Assembly: GCA_002348545.1 (NCBI GenBank)
Contig: DEBM01000045.1
Span: 67,503 to 131,502, forward strand
Reading direction: 5' to 3'
DNA: 64,000 nt
Source of the DNA: Balneolaceae bacterium UBA2956
Lineage (GTDB): Bacteria; Bacteroidota; Rhodothermia; Balneolales; Balneolaceae
Shown here: in pieces, positions 43,900-52,857 of the stretch
Position numbering within the stretch: position 1 is the stretch's first letter
How the letters are laid out: the number at the start of each line of letters is the position of its first letter
Notes under the pieces: generated by a model
Told to the model about the DNA's origin: nothing
The model's database searches: none
The model's input: only the letters and a program-made list of their open reading frames with translations
Position numbers and translations under genes: made by a program

Positions 43900-46797
43900 A
43901 TGCCCATAAATAGACCCAAACCTTTATTCAAAGTAGCTTCCGAATTCAATGTTTCTACTCAGTCTATTGTAGATACATTAGAAGACAAAGGACTTATTGT
44001 CTCTAATCGTCCAAATTTTAAGATAACACCAGATATGTATGTTGTCTTGGAACAGGTTTATGAAGAAGATAAAGCTAAAAGTGCGGATCATGAACGAGCT
44101 AAAGAAGCTTATGAGTCAAGACGTAGTCAAATGATGAACCAGCGTAATGACAGTGTAACGGTGGATCAATTTTTAGAGCCATTAGAAAAGGAAGAAGTAG
44201 CTAAGAACGCACCCGCTACTACCATCGAAGATGATCTCTTAGTTGGACTTGAGCCTATGGACAAGTCAACTGACACAACTCAAGAGAAAAAGAAGGAGGT
44301 GTCTATTGTCCCAAAAAAACAAGAGATAAAAAAAGCAGAATCAGAAATTATCCAAACAGACCAAGTTAAAGTACAGCACTCTGAATTTGAAGATATAAAC
44401 GCAGCAGAGACTTCTGTTACCACAAATATTGAACCTATCCAGAATGAAGAGCAAAAAAATATAATGGAGTCGGTCGAGGAAGCACCTAAAATTAAAGCGA
44501 AGTCATCTAAACTATCAACTAAATCATTAAAAGAACCGCTAGATGAGCAAATAGATTATAGAAATCAGTCAGACGCAGACACTATAAAGCTAACTCAAGA
44601 AGGAAAGTCTGAAGAGGTTATTCCAGAAAATAAAATATCAATCAATGCTGAAAGTGAAGAAGATATTATTCGAGGACGTGCTGGTAAGCTGAAAGGAACT
44701 AAAGTTTTAGGTAAAGGTGCATTTACCAGTGAGAAAAGTTCTGATAGGCAGCCAAGAAAAAAAAGGAAACGTAAAAAAGATCTCCCTAATACGTCTCCAG
44801 TTAATCAAGAAGAATCTATTACAAAACCTACAGTCAACACAAAGAAAAAGTCTAAAAAGAAGGTTAAAAAAACTGAAGTTGACGAGATTGATGTGGATCG
44901 AATGATGAAGGAAACTCTGAAAAAAATTCAGGGTGGATCTACTGTTGGGAATAAACGTGGTAAGAGGAGAAGACAGCGAAAAGAAGAAAGAGAAGAAGAA
45001 TTACAACAACAGCAGGAATTAGATCAGTTAGAAAGTGGTATAATAGAAGTCACTGAATTCATTACGGCGAATGATTTAGCTGAGGAACTAGAGGTCAGTG
45101 TTACAGATATTATCTCTGCTTGTATGAGCATTGGCCTAATGATCACTATAAATCAGCGTTTAGATGCTGGAACTATTGAATTGGTTTCTGAAGAATTTGG
45201 AAAAGAAGTAAAATTCGTAGATGCCGAAGAAATGGTTGAAGAGTTTGAAGAAGAAATTGATGATGAATCTGATCTAAAAAACCGAGCTCCCATCATTACA
45301 GTAATGGGACACGTAGATCACGGTAAGACTTCTTTGCTGGACTACATCAGAGAAGCCCGAGTAGCAGAGGGTGAAGCTGGTGGGATTACTCAGCATGTTG
45401 GTGCCTACGAGGTTGTTCATAACGATAAAAATATCACTTTTTTAGATACACCTGGTCATGAAGCTTTTACTGCAATGCGTTCGCGTGGTGCACAAGCAAC
45501 TGATATCGTAATTCTTGTTGTTGCTGCTGACGACTCGGTTATGCCTCAAACTATTGAAGCGATAAATCATGCGAAGGCAGCTGGTGTCCCAATGGTGGTT
45601 GCGATTAATAAAATGGATAAGCCAGGTGCAACTCCAGACAAAATAAAGCAGCAACTGTCAGATCATTCGGTAATAGTAGAAGATTGGGGCGGATCTACCC
45701 AGTTTGCCCACGTGTCTGCCAAAACAGGAATGGGAATTTCTGATTTACTTGAGAAATTAGTAATTGAAGCAGAATTATTGGAGTTAAAAGCTAATCCAGA
45801 CCGACGAGCCGATGGAGTTGTACTTGAATCTAGACTGGACAAAGGTAAAGGTATTGTAGCTAATATCTTGGTGCAGAATGGTACTCTCAACGTAGGTGAT
45901 CCTTTTGTTGCTGGACCTTGTTATGGTAGGGTGCGAGCTATGGAAAATGATTTAGGCGCTCGTATTACGGAGGCTGGACCAGCAACACCGGTTCAGCTAA
46001 CTGGTTTTGACGAAATGCCACAAGCCGGCGATAAAATACGTGTTGCTATCGATGAGAAGACTGCAAAAGAAATTGCTAATCAAAGACAACAAATACGCCG
46101 CGAACAGGCACTAAGAAAAACTAAGCACATGACTCTAGATGATTTATCCCGTAGAATGGCATTGGGTGAAGTATCAGAGCTTAATATTATCATTAAAGCT
46201 GATGTTGATGGTTCAATTGAAGCTTTGTCTGGTGCATTACAAAAATTAGGAACTGAAGAAGTATCCGTTAGTATTATTCACACGGGTGCTGGGGCTATAT
46301 CTGAATCTGATGTATTGCTTGCTTCAGCTTCCGATGCTATTATTATTGGTTTTCAAGTCCGTCCTACGGCCCAGGCCAGAAAATTATCGGAGTCAGAGGA
46401 AATTGATATACGATTATTTAGTGTAATTTATGATGCGGTGGATGAAGTGCGCGACGCACTAGAAGGTTTGTTATCCCCTGAGATTAAAGAGCAAATGATG
46501 GGCTCTGTAGAAGTACGGGAGATCTTCAAAGTATCAAAAGTTGGAACAATTGCAGGTTGTTATGTCACAGACGGTAAGATTGACCGTAATAATCCAATAC
46601 GAATCATACGGGACGGTGTGGTTATCTATGATGGTGAAATTGGCGCCCTAAAGCGTTTCAAAGATGACGTAAAAGAAGTGAGTTCTGGTTACGAATGTGG
46701 AATTAGTATTCGTAATTATAATGATCTAAAGGTTGGGGATTCTTTCGAAAGTTATAAAATGACTGAAGAAAAGCGAACCTTAGACGAGTCCAATTAG
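43900..46797 (+). CDS. infB: translation initiation factor IF-2
   Basis: IF-2 is a GTPase that delivers fMet-tRNA to the 30S subunit. The 965-residue protein has an IF2 N-terminal module and a long Lys/Glu-rich low-complexity region (about 60-380). A second IF2-N module comes next, then the G domain with the P-loop GHVDHGKTS (470-478), DTPGHEAF and NKMDKP, followed by domains II-IV. The N-terminal region is unusually long and charged, a species-variable feature. It ends 1 base before rbfA. Confidence 0.97.
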   Translation: MPINRPKPLFKVASEFNVSTQSIVDTLEDKGLIVSNRPNFKITPDMYVVLEQVYEEDKAKSADHERAKEAYESRRSQMMNQRNDSVTVDQFLEPLEKEEVAKNAPATTIEDDLLVGLEPMDKSTDTTQEKKKEVSIVPKKQEIKKAESEIIQTDQVKVQHSEFEDINAAETSVTTNIEPIQNEEQKNIMESVEEAPKIKAKSSKLSTKSLKEPLDEQIDYRNQSDADTIKLTQEGKSEEVIPENKISINAESEEDIIRGRAGKLKGTKVLGKGAFTSEKSSDRQPRKKRKRKKDLPNTSPVNQEESITKPTVNTKKKSKKKVKKTEVDEIDVDRMMKETLKKIQGGSTVGNKRGKRRRQRKEEREEELQQQQELDQLESGIIEVTEFITANDLAEELEVSVTDIISACMSIGLMITINQRLDAGTIELVSEEFGKEVKFVDAEEMVEEFEEEIDDESDLKNRAPIITVMGHVDHGKTSLLDYIREARVAEGEAGGITQHVGAYEVVHNDKNITFLDTPGHEAFTAMRSRGAQATDIVILVVAADDSVMPQTIEAINHAKAAGVPMVVAINKMDKPGATPDKIKQQLSDHSVIVEDWGGSTQFAHVSAKTGMGISDLLEKLVIEAELLELKANPDRRADGVVLESRLDKGKGIVANILVQNGTLNVGDPFVAGPCYGRVRAMENDLGARITEAGPATPVQLTGFDEMPQAGDKIRVAIDEKTAKEIANQRQQIRREQALRKTKHMTLDDLSRRMALGEVSELNIIIKADVDGSIEALSGALQKLGTEEVSVSIIHTGAGAISESDVLLASASDAIIIGFQVRPTAQARKLSESEEIDIRLFSVIYDAVDEVRDALEGLLSPEIKEQMMGSVEVREIFKVSKVGTIAGCYVTDGKIDRNNPIRIIRDGVVIYDGEIGALKRFKDDVKEVSSGYECGISIRNYNDLKVGDSFESYKMTEEKRTLDESN

Positions 46798-46798
46798 C

Positions 46799-47143
46799 AT
46801 GAATATACGCTTAAAACGGCTTAACGAATTATTTCGTCGAGATTTGAGTGAGATTATTCAACGTAACTTTCAGCCAGATGGTAGTTTTGTTACTATTACT
46901 AAAGTGCAGTTAAGTCCTGACTTATCGATAGCTAAAGTATATCTTAGCGTTTTCTCTCCAAATCGTGATTCAAAAACAATTTATTCTTATTTGGATGATC
47001 AGCAAAAGCAGATAAAGTTTCTGTTAGCTTCACGAATTCGTAATCAAGTGCGTAAAATACCCGAACTCCATTTTTATGAAGATGATACAAATGAATATGT
47101 TGACTCTATCGAACAGCTTTTTAAAAAAATAGATAAGAAGTAA
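46799..47143 (+). CDS. rbfA: ribosome-binding factor A
   Basis: RbfA binds the 30S subunit during late maturation of the 16S rRNA 5' end. The 114-residue protein has the single KH-like domain with the RLNELFRRDLSEIIQRNF start and the LSPDLSIAKVYLSVF segment. Its position between infB and truB is the standard order. The start codon is 1 base after the infB stop. Confidence 0.92.
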   Translation: MNIRLKRLNELFRRDLSEIIQRNFQPDGSFVTITKVQLSPDLSIAKVYLSVFSPNRDSKTIYSYLDDQQKQIKFLLASRIRNQVRKIPELHFYEDDTNEYVDSIEQLFKKIDKK

Positions 47144-47163
47144 TTGGGGATTACGCTAATTTT

Positions 47164-47886
47164 ATGCAATGGATCGATTTCCCAATATTCAACTCTACCA
47201 ACTTCCTCTCTGAATTTAAGGCCAATGAGATATCGGCAGGAATTCTGTTAGTCAATAAACCTTTGGGTTGGACCAGTTTTGATGTGGTTAAATATGTTCG
47301 CTCTAGAATACAAAAAAAGAAGGTAGGTCATGCAGGGACACTGGATCCTATGGCAGATGGTTTATTAGTATTATGTTTTGGAAAGGCCACAAAAAGTATT
47401 GATCAAATTCAATCACTAACCAAAGAATATAATGCCAAAATAAAATTGGGTGGAAGTACACCAAGCTATGATGCAGAAACGCAAGTCGATCAACAAGCTG
47501 CATACGATCATATAACCTTAGAAGATATTGAACAGAAACTATTATCCGAGTTCTCTGGGGACATACAACAAATTCCTCCTATGTACTCAGCTTTAAAAAG
47601 AAATGGTAAAAAACTTTATGAATTGGCACGTATAGGTAAATCCGTTGATTTAGAATCTCGACTTGTTCATGTATATTCAACTGACATTCATTCATTTACG
47701 GGTAACACATTAGAATTAACCATAAACTGTTCTAAAGGTACCTATATTCGTAGCATAGCACATGACCTAGGAATTGCTCTTGGATCAAGGGCTCATCTTT
47801 GTGGACTAACTAGAAATAAAATTGGTGACCTGGAGGCTAAGCAAGCATTAGAAATTAGTGTTTTTGACTCCTTATTTAAGCAATAA
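47164..47886 (+). CDS. truB: tRNA pseudouridine-55 synthase
   Basis: TruB makes pseudouridine at U55 of the tRNA T loop. The 240-residue protein carries the nucleophile Asp61 in GHAGTLDPMADGLL (55-68) and the CSKGTYIRSIAHDLG motif. It lacks a large C-terminal PUA extension, so it is a short TruB form. The first 24 residues before the conserved GILLVNKPLGWTSF are ordinary, and another ATG close by could be used. It lies between rbfA and ribF. Confidence 0.93.
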   Translation: MQWIDFPIFNSTNFLSEFKANEISAGILLVNKPLGWTSFDVVKYVRSRIQKKKVGHAGTLDPMADGLLVLCFGKATKSIDQIQSLTKEYNAKIKLGGSTPSYDAETQVDQQAAYDHITLEDIEQKLLSEFSGDIQQIPPMYSALKRNGKKLYELARIGKSVDLESRLVHVYSTDIHSFTGNTLELTINCSKGTYIRSIAHDLGIALGSRAHLCGLTRNKIGDLEAKQALEISVFDSLFKQ

Positions 47887-47904
47887 TCTCTTAAGTTTAA
47901 AAAT

Positions 47905-48846
47905 ATGACAGAGATTAATTACATCAATGACATTCCTTTTCAAAGAAAAACGGTCCTTACCGTGGGTACATTTGACGGTATACATCGAGGACATATAGCA
48001 CTAATGAACAGACTTGTTCAAAAAGCAAATAAGTATAATTGTAGAAGTGTTGTAGTGAGTTTCGACCCACATCCGAGAAGTATAATCTACGCTGGTGATG
48101 ATGGAATACGACTGTTGACCACTTTAGAAGAACGATCAAGGCATTTGAGTGAATTGGGAATTGATATATTGTGTGTTATACCATTTACACGTGATTTTTC
48201 ACTTCAAAATGCCGAAGAGTTTGTAAAAAAAATCTTATCTACTAAAATTGGTCTATCATACTTCATTATTGGTTATGACCATCATTTTGGAAAGAATAGA
48301 GATGGAAATGCTCAAACCTTACAAAAAATGTCACATTATCTAGATTTTGAGGTTGAGATAGTTGAGAAGAAAGAAATGGGTGATTTAACTATTAGTAGCA
48401 CGAAAATTCGTCAGTCTCTTGAGGTATATGGTGATGTAAATCGGGCAGAAGAATTACTAGGAAGGCCATACAGCTTAGAAGGGGTTGTAGTTCAAGGAGA
48501 CGAGAGAGGAAGAACTATTGGATTTCCAACAGCTAATATTCAACTAAGTCATAGAGATAAACTCATACCAAAAGAAGGCACGTATGTTATATTAGCTCAG
48601 TTGAATGGTACTACATTTCAAGGAATGATGAATATTGGCAATAGACCTACTTTTAATGGACTAAACAAGCGTATTGAGGTTCATTTATTTTTGTTTGACA
48701 AACAGATTTATGGGCAAACTCTTAGAGTATTTTTGATAGAACGTATCAGGGATGAAATAAAATTTAATAGCTCATTTGAACTGGTAAATCAACTAAAATT
48801 AGACAGGAAAAAAAGTCTTGAGATATTGGGTAAGCATGGTATTTAA
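47905..48846 (+). CDS. ribF: bifunctional riboflavin kinase/FAD synthetase
   Basis: RibF phosphorylates riboflavin to FMN and adenylates FMN to FAD. The 313 residues have the N-terminal nucleotidyltransferase domain with GTFDGIHRGHIAL (about 18-30) and SSTKIRQSL, and the C-terminal flavokinase domain with GRPYSLEGVV and GFPTANI. Both active-site regions are intact. Placement between truB and rpsO is common in many bacteria. Confidence 0.94.
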   Translation: MTEINYINDIPFQRKTVLTVGTFDGIHRGHIALMNRLVQKANKYNCRSVVVSFDPHPRSIIYAGDDGIRLLTTLEERSRHLSELGIDILCVIPFTRDFSLQNAEEFVKKILSTKIGLSYFIIGYDHHFGKNRDGNAQTLQKMSHYLDFEVEIVEKKEMGDLTISSTKIRQSLEVYGDVNRAEELLGRPYSLEGVVVQGDERGRTIGFPTANIQLSHRDKLIPKEGTYVILAQLNGTTFQGMMNIGNRPTFNGLNKRIEVHLFLFDKQIYGQTLRVFLIERIRDEIKFNSSFELVNQLKLDRKKSLEILGKHGI

Positions 48847-48870
48847 ATTTAAAAGTAGCCCTTAGCTTTA

Positions 48871-48901
48871 TTGTTCTATTACATAAAAAAGCGTATATTT
48901 G
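48871..48901 (+). promoter_or_regulatory. candidate Bacteroidota-type promoter of rpsO
   Basis: A TTG (48871-48873) and a TATATTTG (48894-48901) are separated by 20 bases and fit the Bacteroidota -33/-7 promoter consensus (TTTG and TAnnTTTG). The predicted start is near 48907, giving about a 28-base leader before the rpsO ATG at 48935. It would give extra transcription of the ribosomal protein inside the long operon. Confidence 0.5.
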
Positions 48902-48934
48902 AATTTTAGATAATATCGATAACATTCCAATTTC

Positions 48935-49204
48935 ATGAGTATAACCGCAGAAGAAAAAAAAGAATTTTTCACTAAATTTGGTAGCGATAGCACCAACACT
49001 GGATCAACTGAAGGGCAAATAGCCTTATTCACCCACCGAATAAATCATCTTACAGAACACTTAAAGTCTAATAAAAAAGATTACTCTTCCCGAAGAGGCT
49101 TGCTTAAGTTAGTAGGTAAACGACGTCGTTTACTTAATTATTTAATGAAAAACGATATCGAAAAATACAGAGTCCTCATCAAAGAACTCGGTATTCGTAA
49201 ATAA
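48935..49204 (+). CDS. rpsO: 30S ribosomal protein S15
   Basis: S15 is an 89-residue primary 16S rRNA-binding protein with four helices. The sequence shows the expected STEGQIALFTHRINHLTEHL and SRRGLLKLVGKRRRLLNYL blocks. A candidate local promoter and a perfect stem terminator flank it, which fits the frequent separate control of rpsO before pnp. Confidence 0.97.
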   Translation: MSITAEEKKEFFTKFGSDSTNTGSTEGQIALFTHRINHLTEHLKSNKKDYSSRRGLLKLVGKRRRLLNYLMKNDIEKYRVLIKELGIRK

Positions 49205-49208
49205 ATCG

Positions 49209-49234
49209 AAAGGCTCCACTCTGGAGCTTTTTTT
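49209..49234 (+). terminator. rho-independent terminator after rpsO
   Basis: GCTCCA (49213-49218), a CTC loop and TGGAGC (49222-49227) form a perfect 6-base-pair stem, extended by A-T pairs and followed by seven T residues. It lies 9 bases after the rpsO stop and before pnp, so some transcripts probably end here. Confidence 0.85.
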
Positions 49235-49296
49235 ATAAATATTTTTTCTCACTAATCAGATAATAAAGTGAGATAAAGCAACAAAAGAGATAAATA

Positions 49297-51405
49297 ATGA
49301 AAGAAGATTTTAGAAGTATTGAATTTGCCCCAGGTAAAATACTGTCCGTGGAGACAGGTAGAATAGCAAAACAAGCCGACGGTTCTGCTGTGGTACGCAT
49401 GGGCGATACTATGGTATTATGTACTGCAGTTAGTGCAAAAGAACCAAAACCTGGTCAGAACTTTTTCCCCCTAACCGTAGATCATAAAGAAAGTTTCTCT
49501 GCTGCTGGCCGTTTCCCTGGTGGCTTTATGAAGAGAGAAGGACGATCTAACGAGAAAGAGATTTTATCAAGTCGATTAATTGATCGTGTATTACGCCCCT
49601 TGTTTCCAAAGGGATATTATAATGATACACAAATAATAAGTTCAGTAATTTCCTCGGATGATGAAAATGATGGTGATGTTTTAGGCGCGGTCGGAGCTAG
49701 TTTAGCTCTTCACTTATCTGATGTTCCTTTTGACGGACCAATGGGTGAAGTTAGAGTAGGTAGAGTAGATGGTGAGTACATCATCAATCCAACTGTGACT
49801 GAACTTCAACAGTCTGACATTGACATGGTTGTTGGGGGTACTCGGAACTCAGTATTGATGATTGAGGGAGAAATGGATGAGATATCTGAAACAGAAATGT
49901 TAGAGGCTATCAAAACTGCTCACGCTTCAATCGCAAAATTATGTGATTTTCAGGATGAATTACGCAATGAGTTAGGAATAGAGAAACGTGAATTTGTCCC
50001 AGAAAAAGCAGATGAAACAGTCGAAGACGAGGTAAAAGCGCTAGCTGAGGATAAAATTAAGGAAGTAATTGGCATTGGTCTTGGTAAAGAGGAATACAAC
50101 TCTAAAATCAAAGAAACCAAGGATGAGGCGATAGCTAAATTGAAAGAACTCGAGAAAGAAGATGAATTTATCTCTGAGGCGAAAAGAATCTTAGGTCAAA
50201 TTGAAAAAAACGAACTTCGTAATATGATATTGACTCAAAAAAGGCGTATCGATGGTCGTACACCTGTTGATGTAAGAAATATTTGGACTCAGGTTGGTTA
50301 TATTCCTCGGACGCATGGATCGTCAATTTTCACTCGAGGTGAGACCCAAGCTCTAGTGTCAGTGACTTTGGGCACGAAAAGAGATGAACAAAATGTAGAT
50401 ACACTTTTTGATCAGGAATCAAAGAAATTCATGCTTCACTACAATTTCCCACCCTATTCTGTAGGTGAAGCTGGATTTATGCGTGGTCCGGGTAGACGCG
50501 AGATTGGGCACGGACATCTTGCCGAACGGGCATTACGTAAAATGATGCCTAGTTTTGAAGAATTCAGCTACGTTGTTCGTGTTATTTCAGATATAACTGA
50601 ATCTAATGGGTCATCGTCAATGGCATCAGTTTGTGGTGGTTCATTGGCACTAATGGACGCGGGTGTTCCTCTTAAAAAGCCAGTTGCTGGTATCGCTATG
50701 GGTATGATAGTAGAAGAGGAAAATGTAGTTGTATTATCTGATATTCGTGGTGAAGAAGATTTTATGGGAGATATGGACTTCAAAACCGCTGGTTCTGTTG
50801 ATGGTATTACAGCCTGCCAAATGGATATGAAAGTACAAGGCATAAGTTTTGAGATCATCGAAAAAGCTTTAGAACAAGCAAGAGTTGGACGTTTACATAT
50901 CCTTGAAAGAATGGCAGAAAGTATCTCAGTGGCACGTCCTGAGCTTTCTCAATATGCTCCTCAATTCCTCAAGATGGAAATTGATGGAAGTGATATTGGT
51001 GCGGTTATTGGCCCAGGGGGTAAGGTAATACAAACCCTCCAAAGAGAGACCGGTACTGAAATTATCATTGAAGAAAATGATAAAGGAAAAGGTATAATTA
51101 CCATTTCTGCAAATGATTTTGCAAAAGCGGAAGAAGCCAAAAAACGTATAAAAATGATTGTAGGTCATTTAGAAGAAGGTGCCACGTATAAAGGTATTGT
51201 GAAATCTATTAAGGATTTCGGTGCTTTCATTGAAGTGGCTCCTGGCAAAGATGGATTGCTACATATTTCTGAAATCGATCATAAACGTGTTGAGAAGGTT
51301 TCTGATTACCTTGCACTAGGAGATGAGATTGAAGTTGTTTTACTTAAAGTAGAACATGGCGGAAAATTACGTTTATCTAGGAAAGCTCTCATCCCTCGTG
51401 ACTAA
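49297..51405 (+). CDS. pnp: polyribonucleotide nucleotidyltransferase (PNPase)
   Basis: PNPase degrades RNA phosphorolytically from the 3' end and is a degradosome core enzyme. The 702 residues have two RNase PH-like domains (the first about 10-225, the second about 320-545), a linking helical domain, a KH domain (GAVIGPGGKVIQTLQ) and a C-terminal S1 domain (GIVKSIKDFGAFIEV). RGPGRREIGHG, in the phosphate-binding region, is present. It is preceded by rpsO and its terminator, and followed by a second terminator hairpin. Confidence 0.97.
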   Translation: MKEDFRSIEFAPGKILSVETGRIAKQADGSAVVRMGDTMVLCTAVSAKEPKPGQNFFPLTVDHKESFSAAGRFPGGFMKREGRSNEKEILSSRLIDRVLRPLFPKGYYNDTQIISSVISSDDENDGDVLGAVGASLALHLSDVPFDGPMGEVRVGRVDGEYIINPTVTELQQSDIDMVVGGTRNSVLMIEGEMDEISETEMLEAIKTAHASIAKLCDFQDELRNELGIEKREFVPEKADETVEDEVKALAEDKIKEVIGIGLGKEEYNSKIKETKDEAIAKLKELEKEDEFISEAKRILGQIEKNELRNMILTQKRRIDGRTPVDVRNIWTQVGYIPRTHGSSIFTRGETQALVSVTLGTKRDEQNVDTLFDQESKKFMLHYNFPPYSVGEAGFMRGPGRREIGHGHLAERALRKMMPSFEEFSYVVRVISDITESNGSSSMASVCGGSLALMDAGVPLKKPVAGIAMGMIVEEENVVVLSDIRGEEDFMGDMDFKTAGSVDGITACQMDMKVQGISFEIIEKALEQARVGRLHILERMAESISVARPELSQYAPQFLKMEIDGSDIGAVIGPGGKVIQTLQRETGTEIIIEENDKGKGIITISANDFAKAEEAKKRIKMIVGHLEEGATYKGIVKSIKDFGAFIEVAPGKDGLLHISEIDHKRVEKVSDYLALGDEIEVVLLKVEHGGKLRLSRKALIPRD

Positions 51406-51428
51406 TTACGAAGCAATATAGTTTCAAT

Positions 51429-51461
51429 AAAAGGCATTCCATTCAAAGGAGTGCCTTTTTT
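51429..51461 (+). terminator. rho-independent terminator after pnp
   Basis: GGCATTCC (51433-51440) pairs with GGAGTGCC (51448-51455) across a 7-base loop with one G-U pair. The stem is flanked by AAAA on the left and TTTTTT on the right. It lies 24 bases after the pnp stop and marks the end of the rimP-pnp operon. Confidence 0.85.
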
Positions 51462-51608
51462 GGTTGATAGATTCAGTAATACAATTGAGGTAGATTCAAC
51501 GAGATAGCTGTATCTTCAAAGTAAGTTACAATTAGGGCACATGTATAAATAACTAAATAGGAGATAATATTAGTATCCTAATTTCACAAGAGTTAATACA
51601 TTATAATT

Positions 51609-52841
51609 ATGGAAGATTATATAACTAAAACTGTTTTACCGAACGGGTTAACCATTGTAACCGAGCATATCCCAAGTGTTAAGAGCGTAACAGTGGGAAT
51701 TTGGGTAAAATCTGGTGCCCGGCATGAAACCCAACAACAGGCTGGCGTCACCCATTTTTTGGAGCATATGCTCTTCAAGGGTACTAAGAATCGTACGGCT
51801 TTTGAGATTGCTCAATCTATGGAGTCTGTTGGGGGATATCTGAATGCATTTACATCTACAGAATATACCTGCTATTATGCTCGCTGTCTAGATACCGAAT
51901 TAAGTACCGCCTTGGATGTATTATCTGACATGGTAATGAATCCGATTTTTCCGAAAGAAGAAATTGAGAAGGAAAAAAAGGTGGTAATAGAAGAAATGAA
52001 AATGTACCGTGATTCACCAGATGATTATTTATTTGAAGTATTCACCAGTCATTTATTCAAAGACCATCCACTTGGTAGACCTATATTAGGCTATGAGGAA
52101 ACCGTTTCAGCATTTACAGATGCAGATTTATTCCAATATATGAGAGATCGATATGCACCCGAAAATTTAATCATAGCTGTGGCTGGCAAAGTGGATCACG
52201 ATATAGTTTTAAGCTACTGCGAATCGGTATTTATAAGGGAGGATCGCAAATTGGTAGAAGCCCTTGACCAGCAGCTAAGTCCTTTAGACACAAATCCATT
52301 GTCTTTGAGTAAGAGTATTGAACAGACGCACTATATTTGGGGCCGGAGAGGGTTACATTTTGATGATGACCAAAAATATATACTACTGCTCACTAACACT
52401 CTTTTGGGAGGTGGGATGAGTTCTCGCCTGCATCAAAATATTCGCGAAAAATATGGATACTGTTATTCGATTCAAACCTTCAACCAAAGCTTTCTGGAAA
52501 CAGGTATTTGGGGAGTATATGTAGGTACCGATAAAAATTATGTGAAACATGTGCATGAATTGGTTGTTGAACAACTTAACCTTCTATCAAGTCAGGAATT
52601 AGCCAATAGGGAACTAAAAGAAGCCAAAGCACAACTAAAAGGCAAACTTCTCTTGAGCCAGGAAAATACATCGAATCGGATGATGCGATTAGCAAAGAGT
52701 GAAATATATTATAAGCGTCATGTAAACTTAGACGAATTGGTAGAGCATATTGACAGTGTATCTGTTGAAGATATAATGTCTTTTGCTCAGGTATTTATGA
52801 ATGAAAGTGATTTTGTAGAAGCAAAATTAACACCTAAATAG
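51609..52841 (+). CDS. M16 family zinc peptidase
   Basis: The 410-residue protein has the inverted zinc motif HFLEH (His49, Glu52, His53) and the downstream Glu cluster in KKVVIEEMKMYRD (about 120-132). These define the active domain of pitrilysin/processing-peptidase-like proteases. At about 410 residues it is the one-unit bacterial form that usually acts as a homodimer or with an inactive partner. No signal peptide is seen, so it is probably cytosolic. The order pnp, M16 peptidase is found in many bacteria, where it is often annotated as insulinase family. Confidence 0.9.
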   Translation: MEDYITKTVLPNGLTIVTEHIPSVKSVTVGIWVKSGARHETQQQAGVTHFLEHMLFKGTKNRTAFEIAQSMESVGGYLNAFTSTEYTCYYARCLDTELSTALDVLSDMVMNPIFPKEEIEKEKKVVIEEMKMYRDSPDDYLFEVFTSHLFKDHPLGRPILGYEETVSAFTDADLFQYMRDRYAPENLIIAVAGKVDHDIVLSYCESVFIREDRKLVEALDQQLSPLDTNPLSLSKSIEQTHYIWGRRGLHFDDDQKYILLLTNTLLGGGMSSRLHQNIREKYGYCYSIQTFNQSFLETGIWGVYVGTDKNYVKHVHELVVEQLNLLSSQELANRELKEAKAQLKGKLLLSQENTSNRMMRLAKSEIYYKRHVNLDELVEHIDSVSVEDIMSFAQVFMNESDFVEAKLTPK

Positions 52842-52857
52842 TATTATCGGTATAATA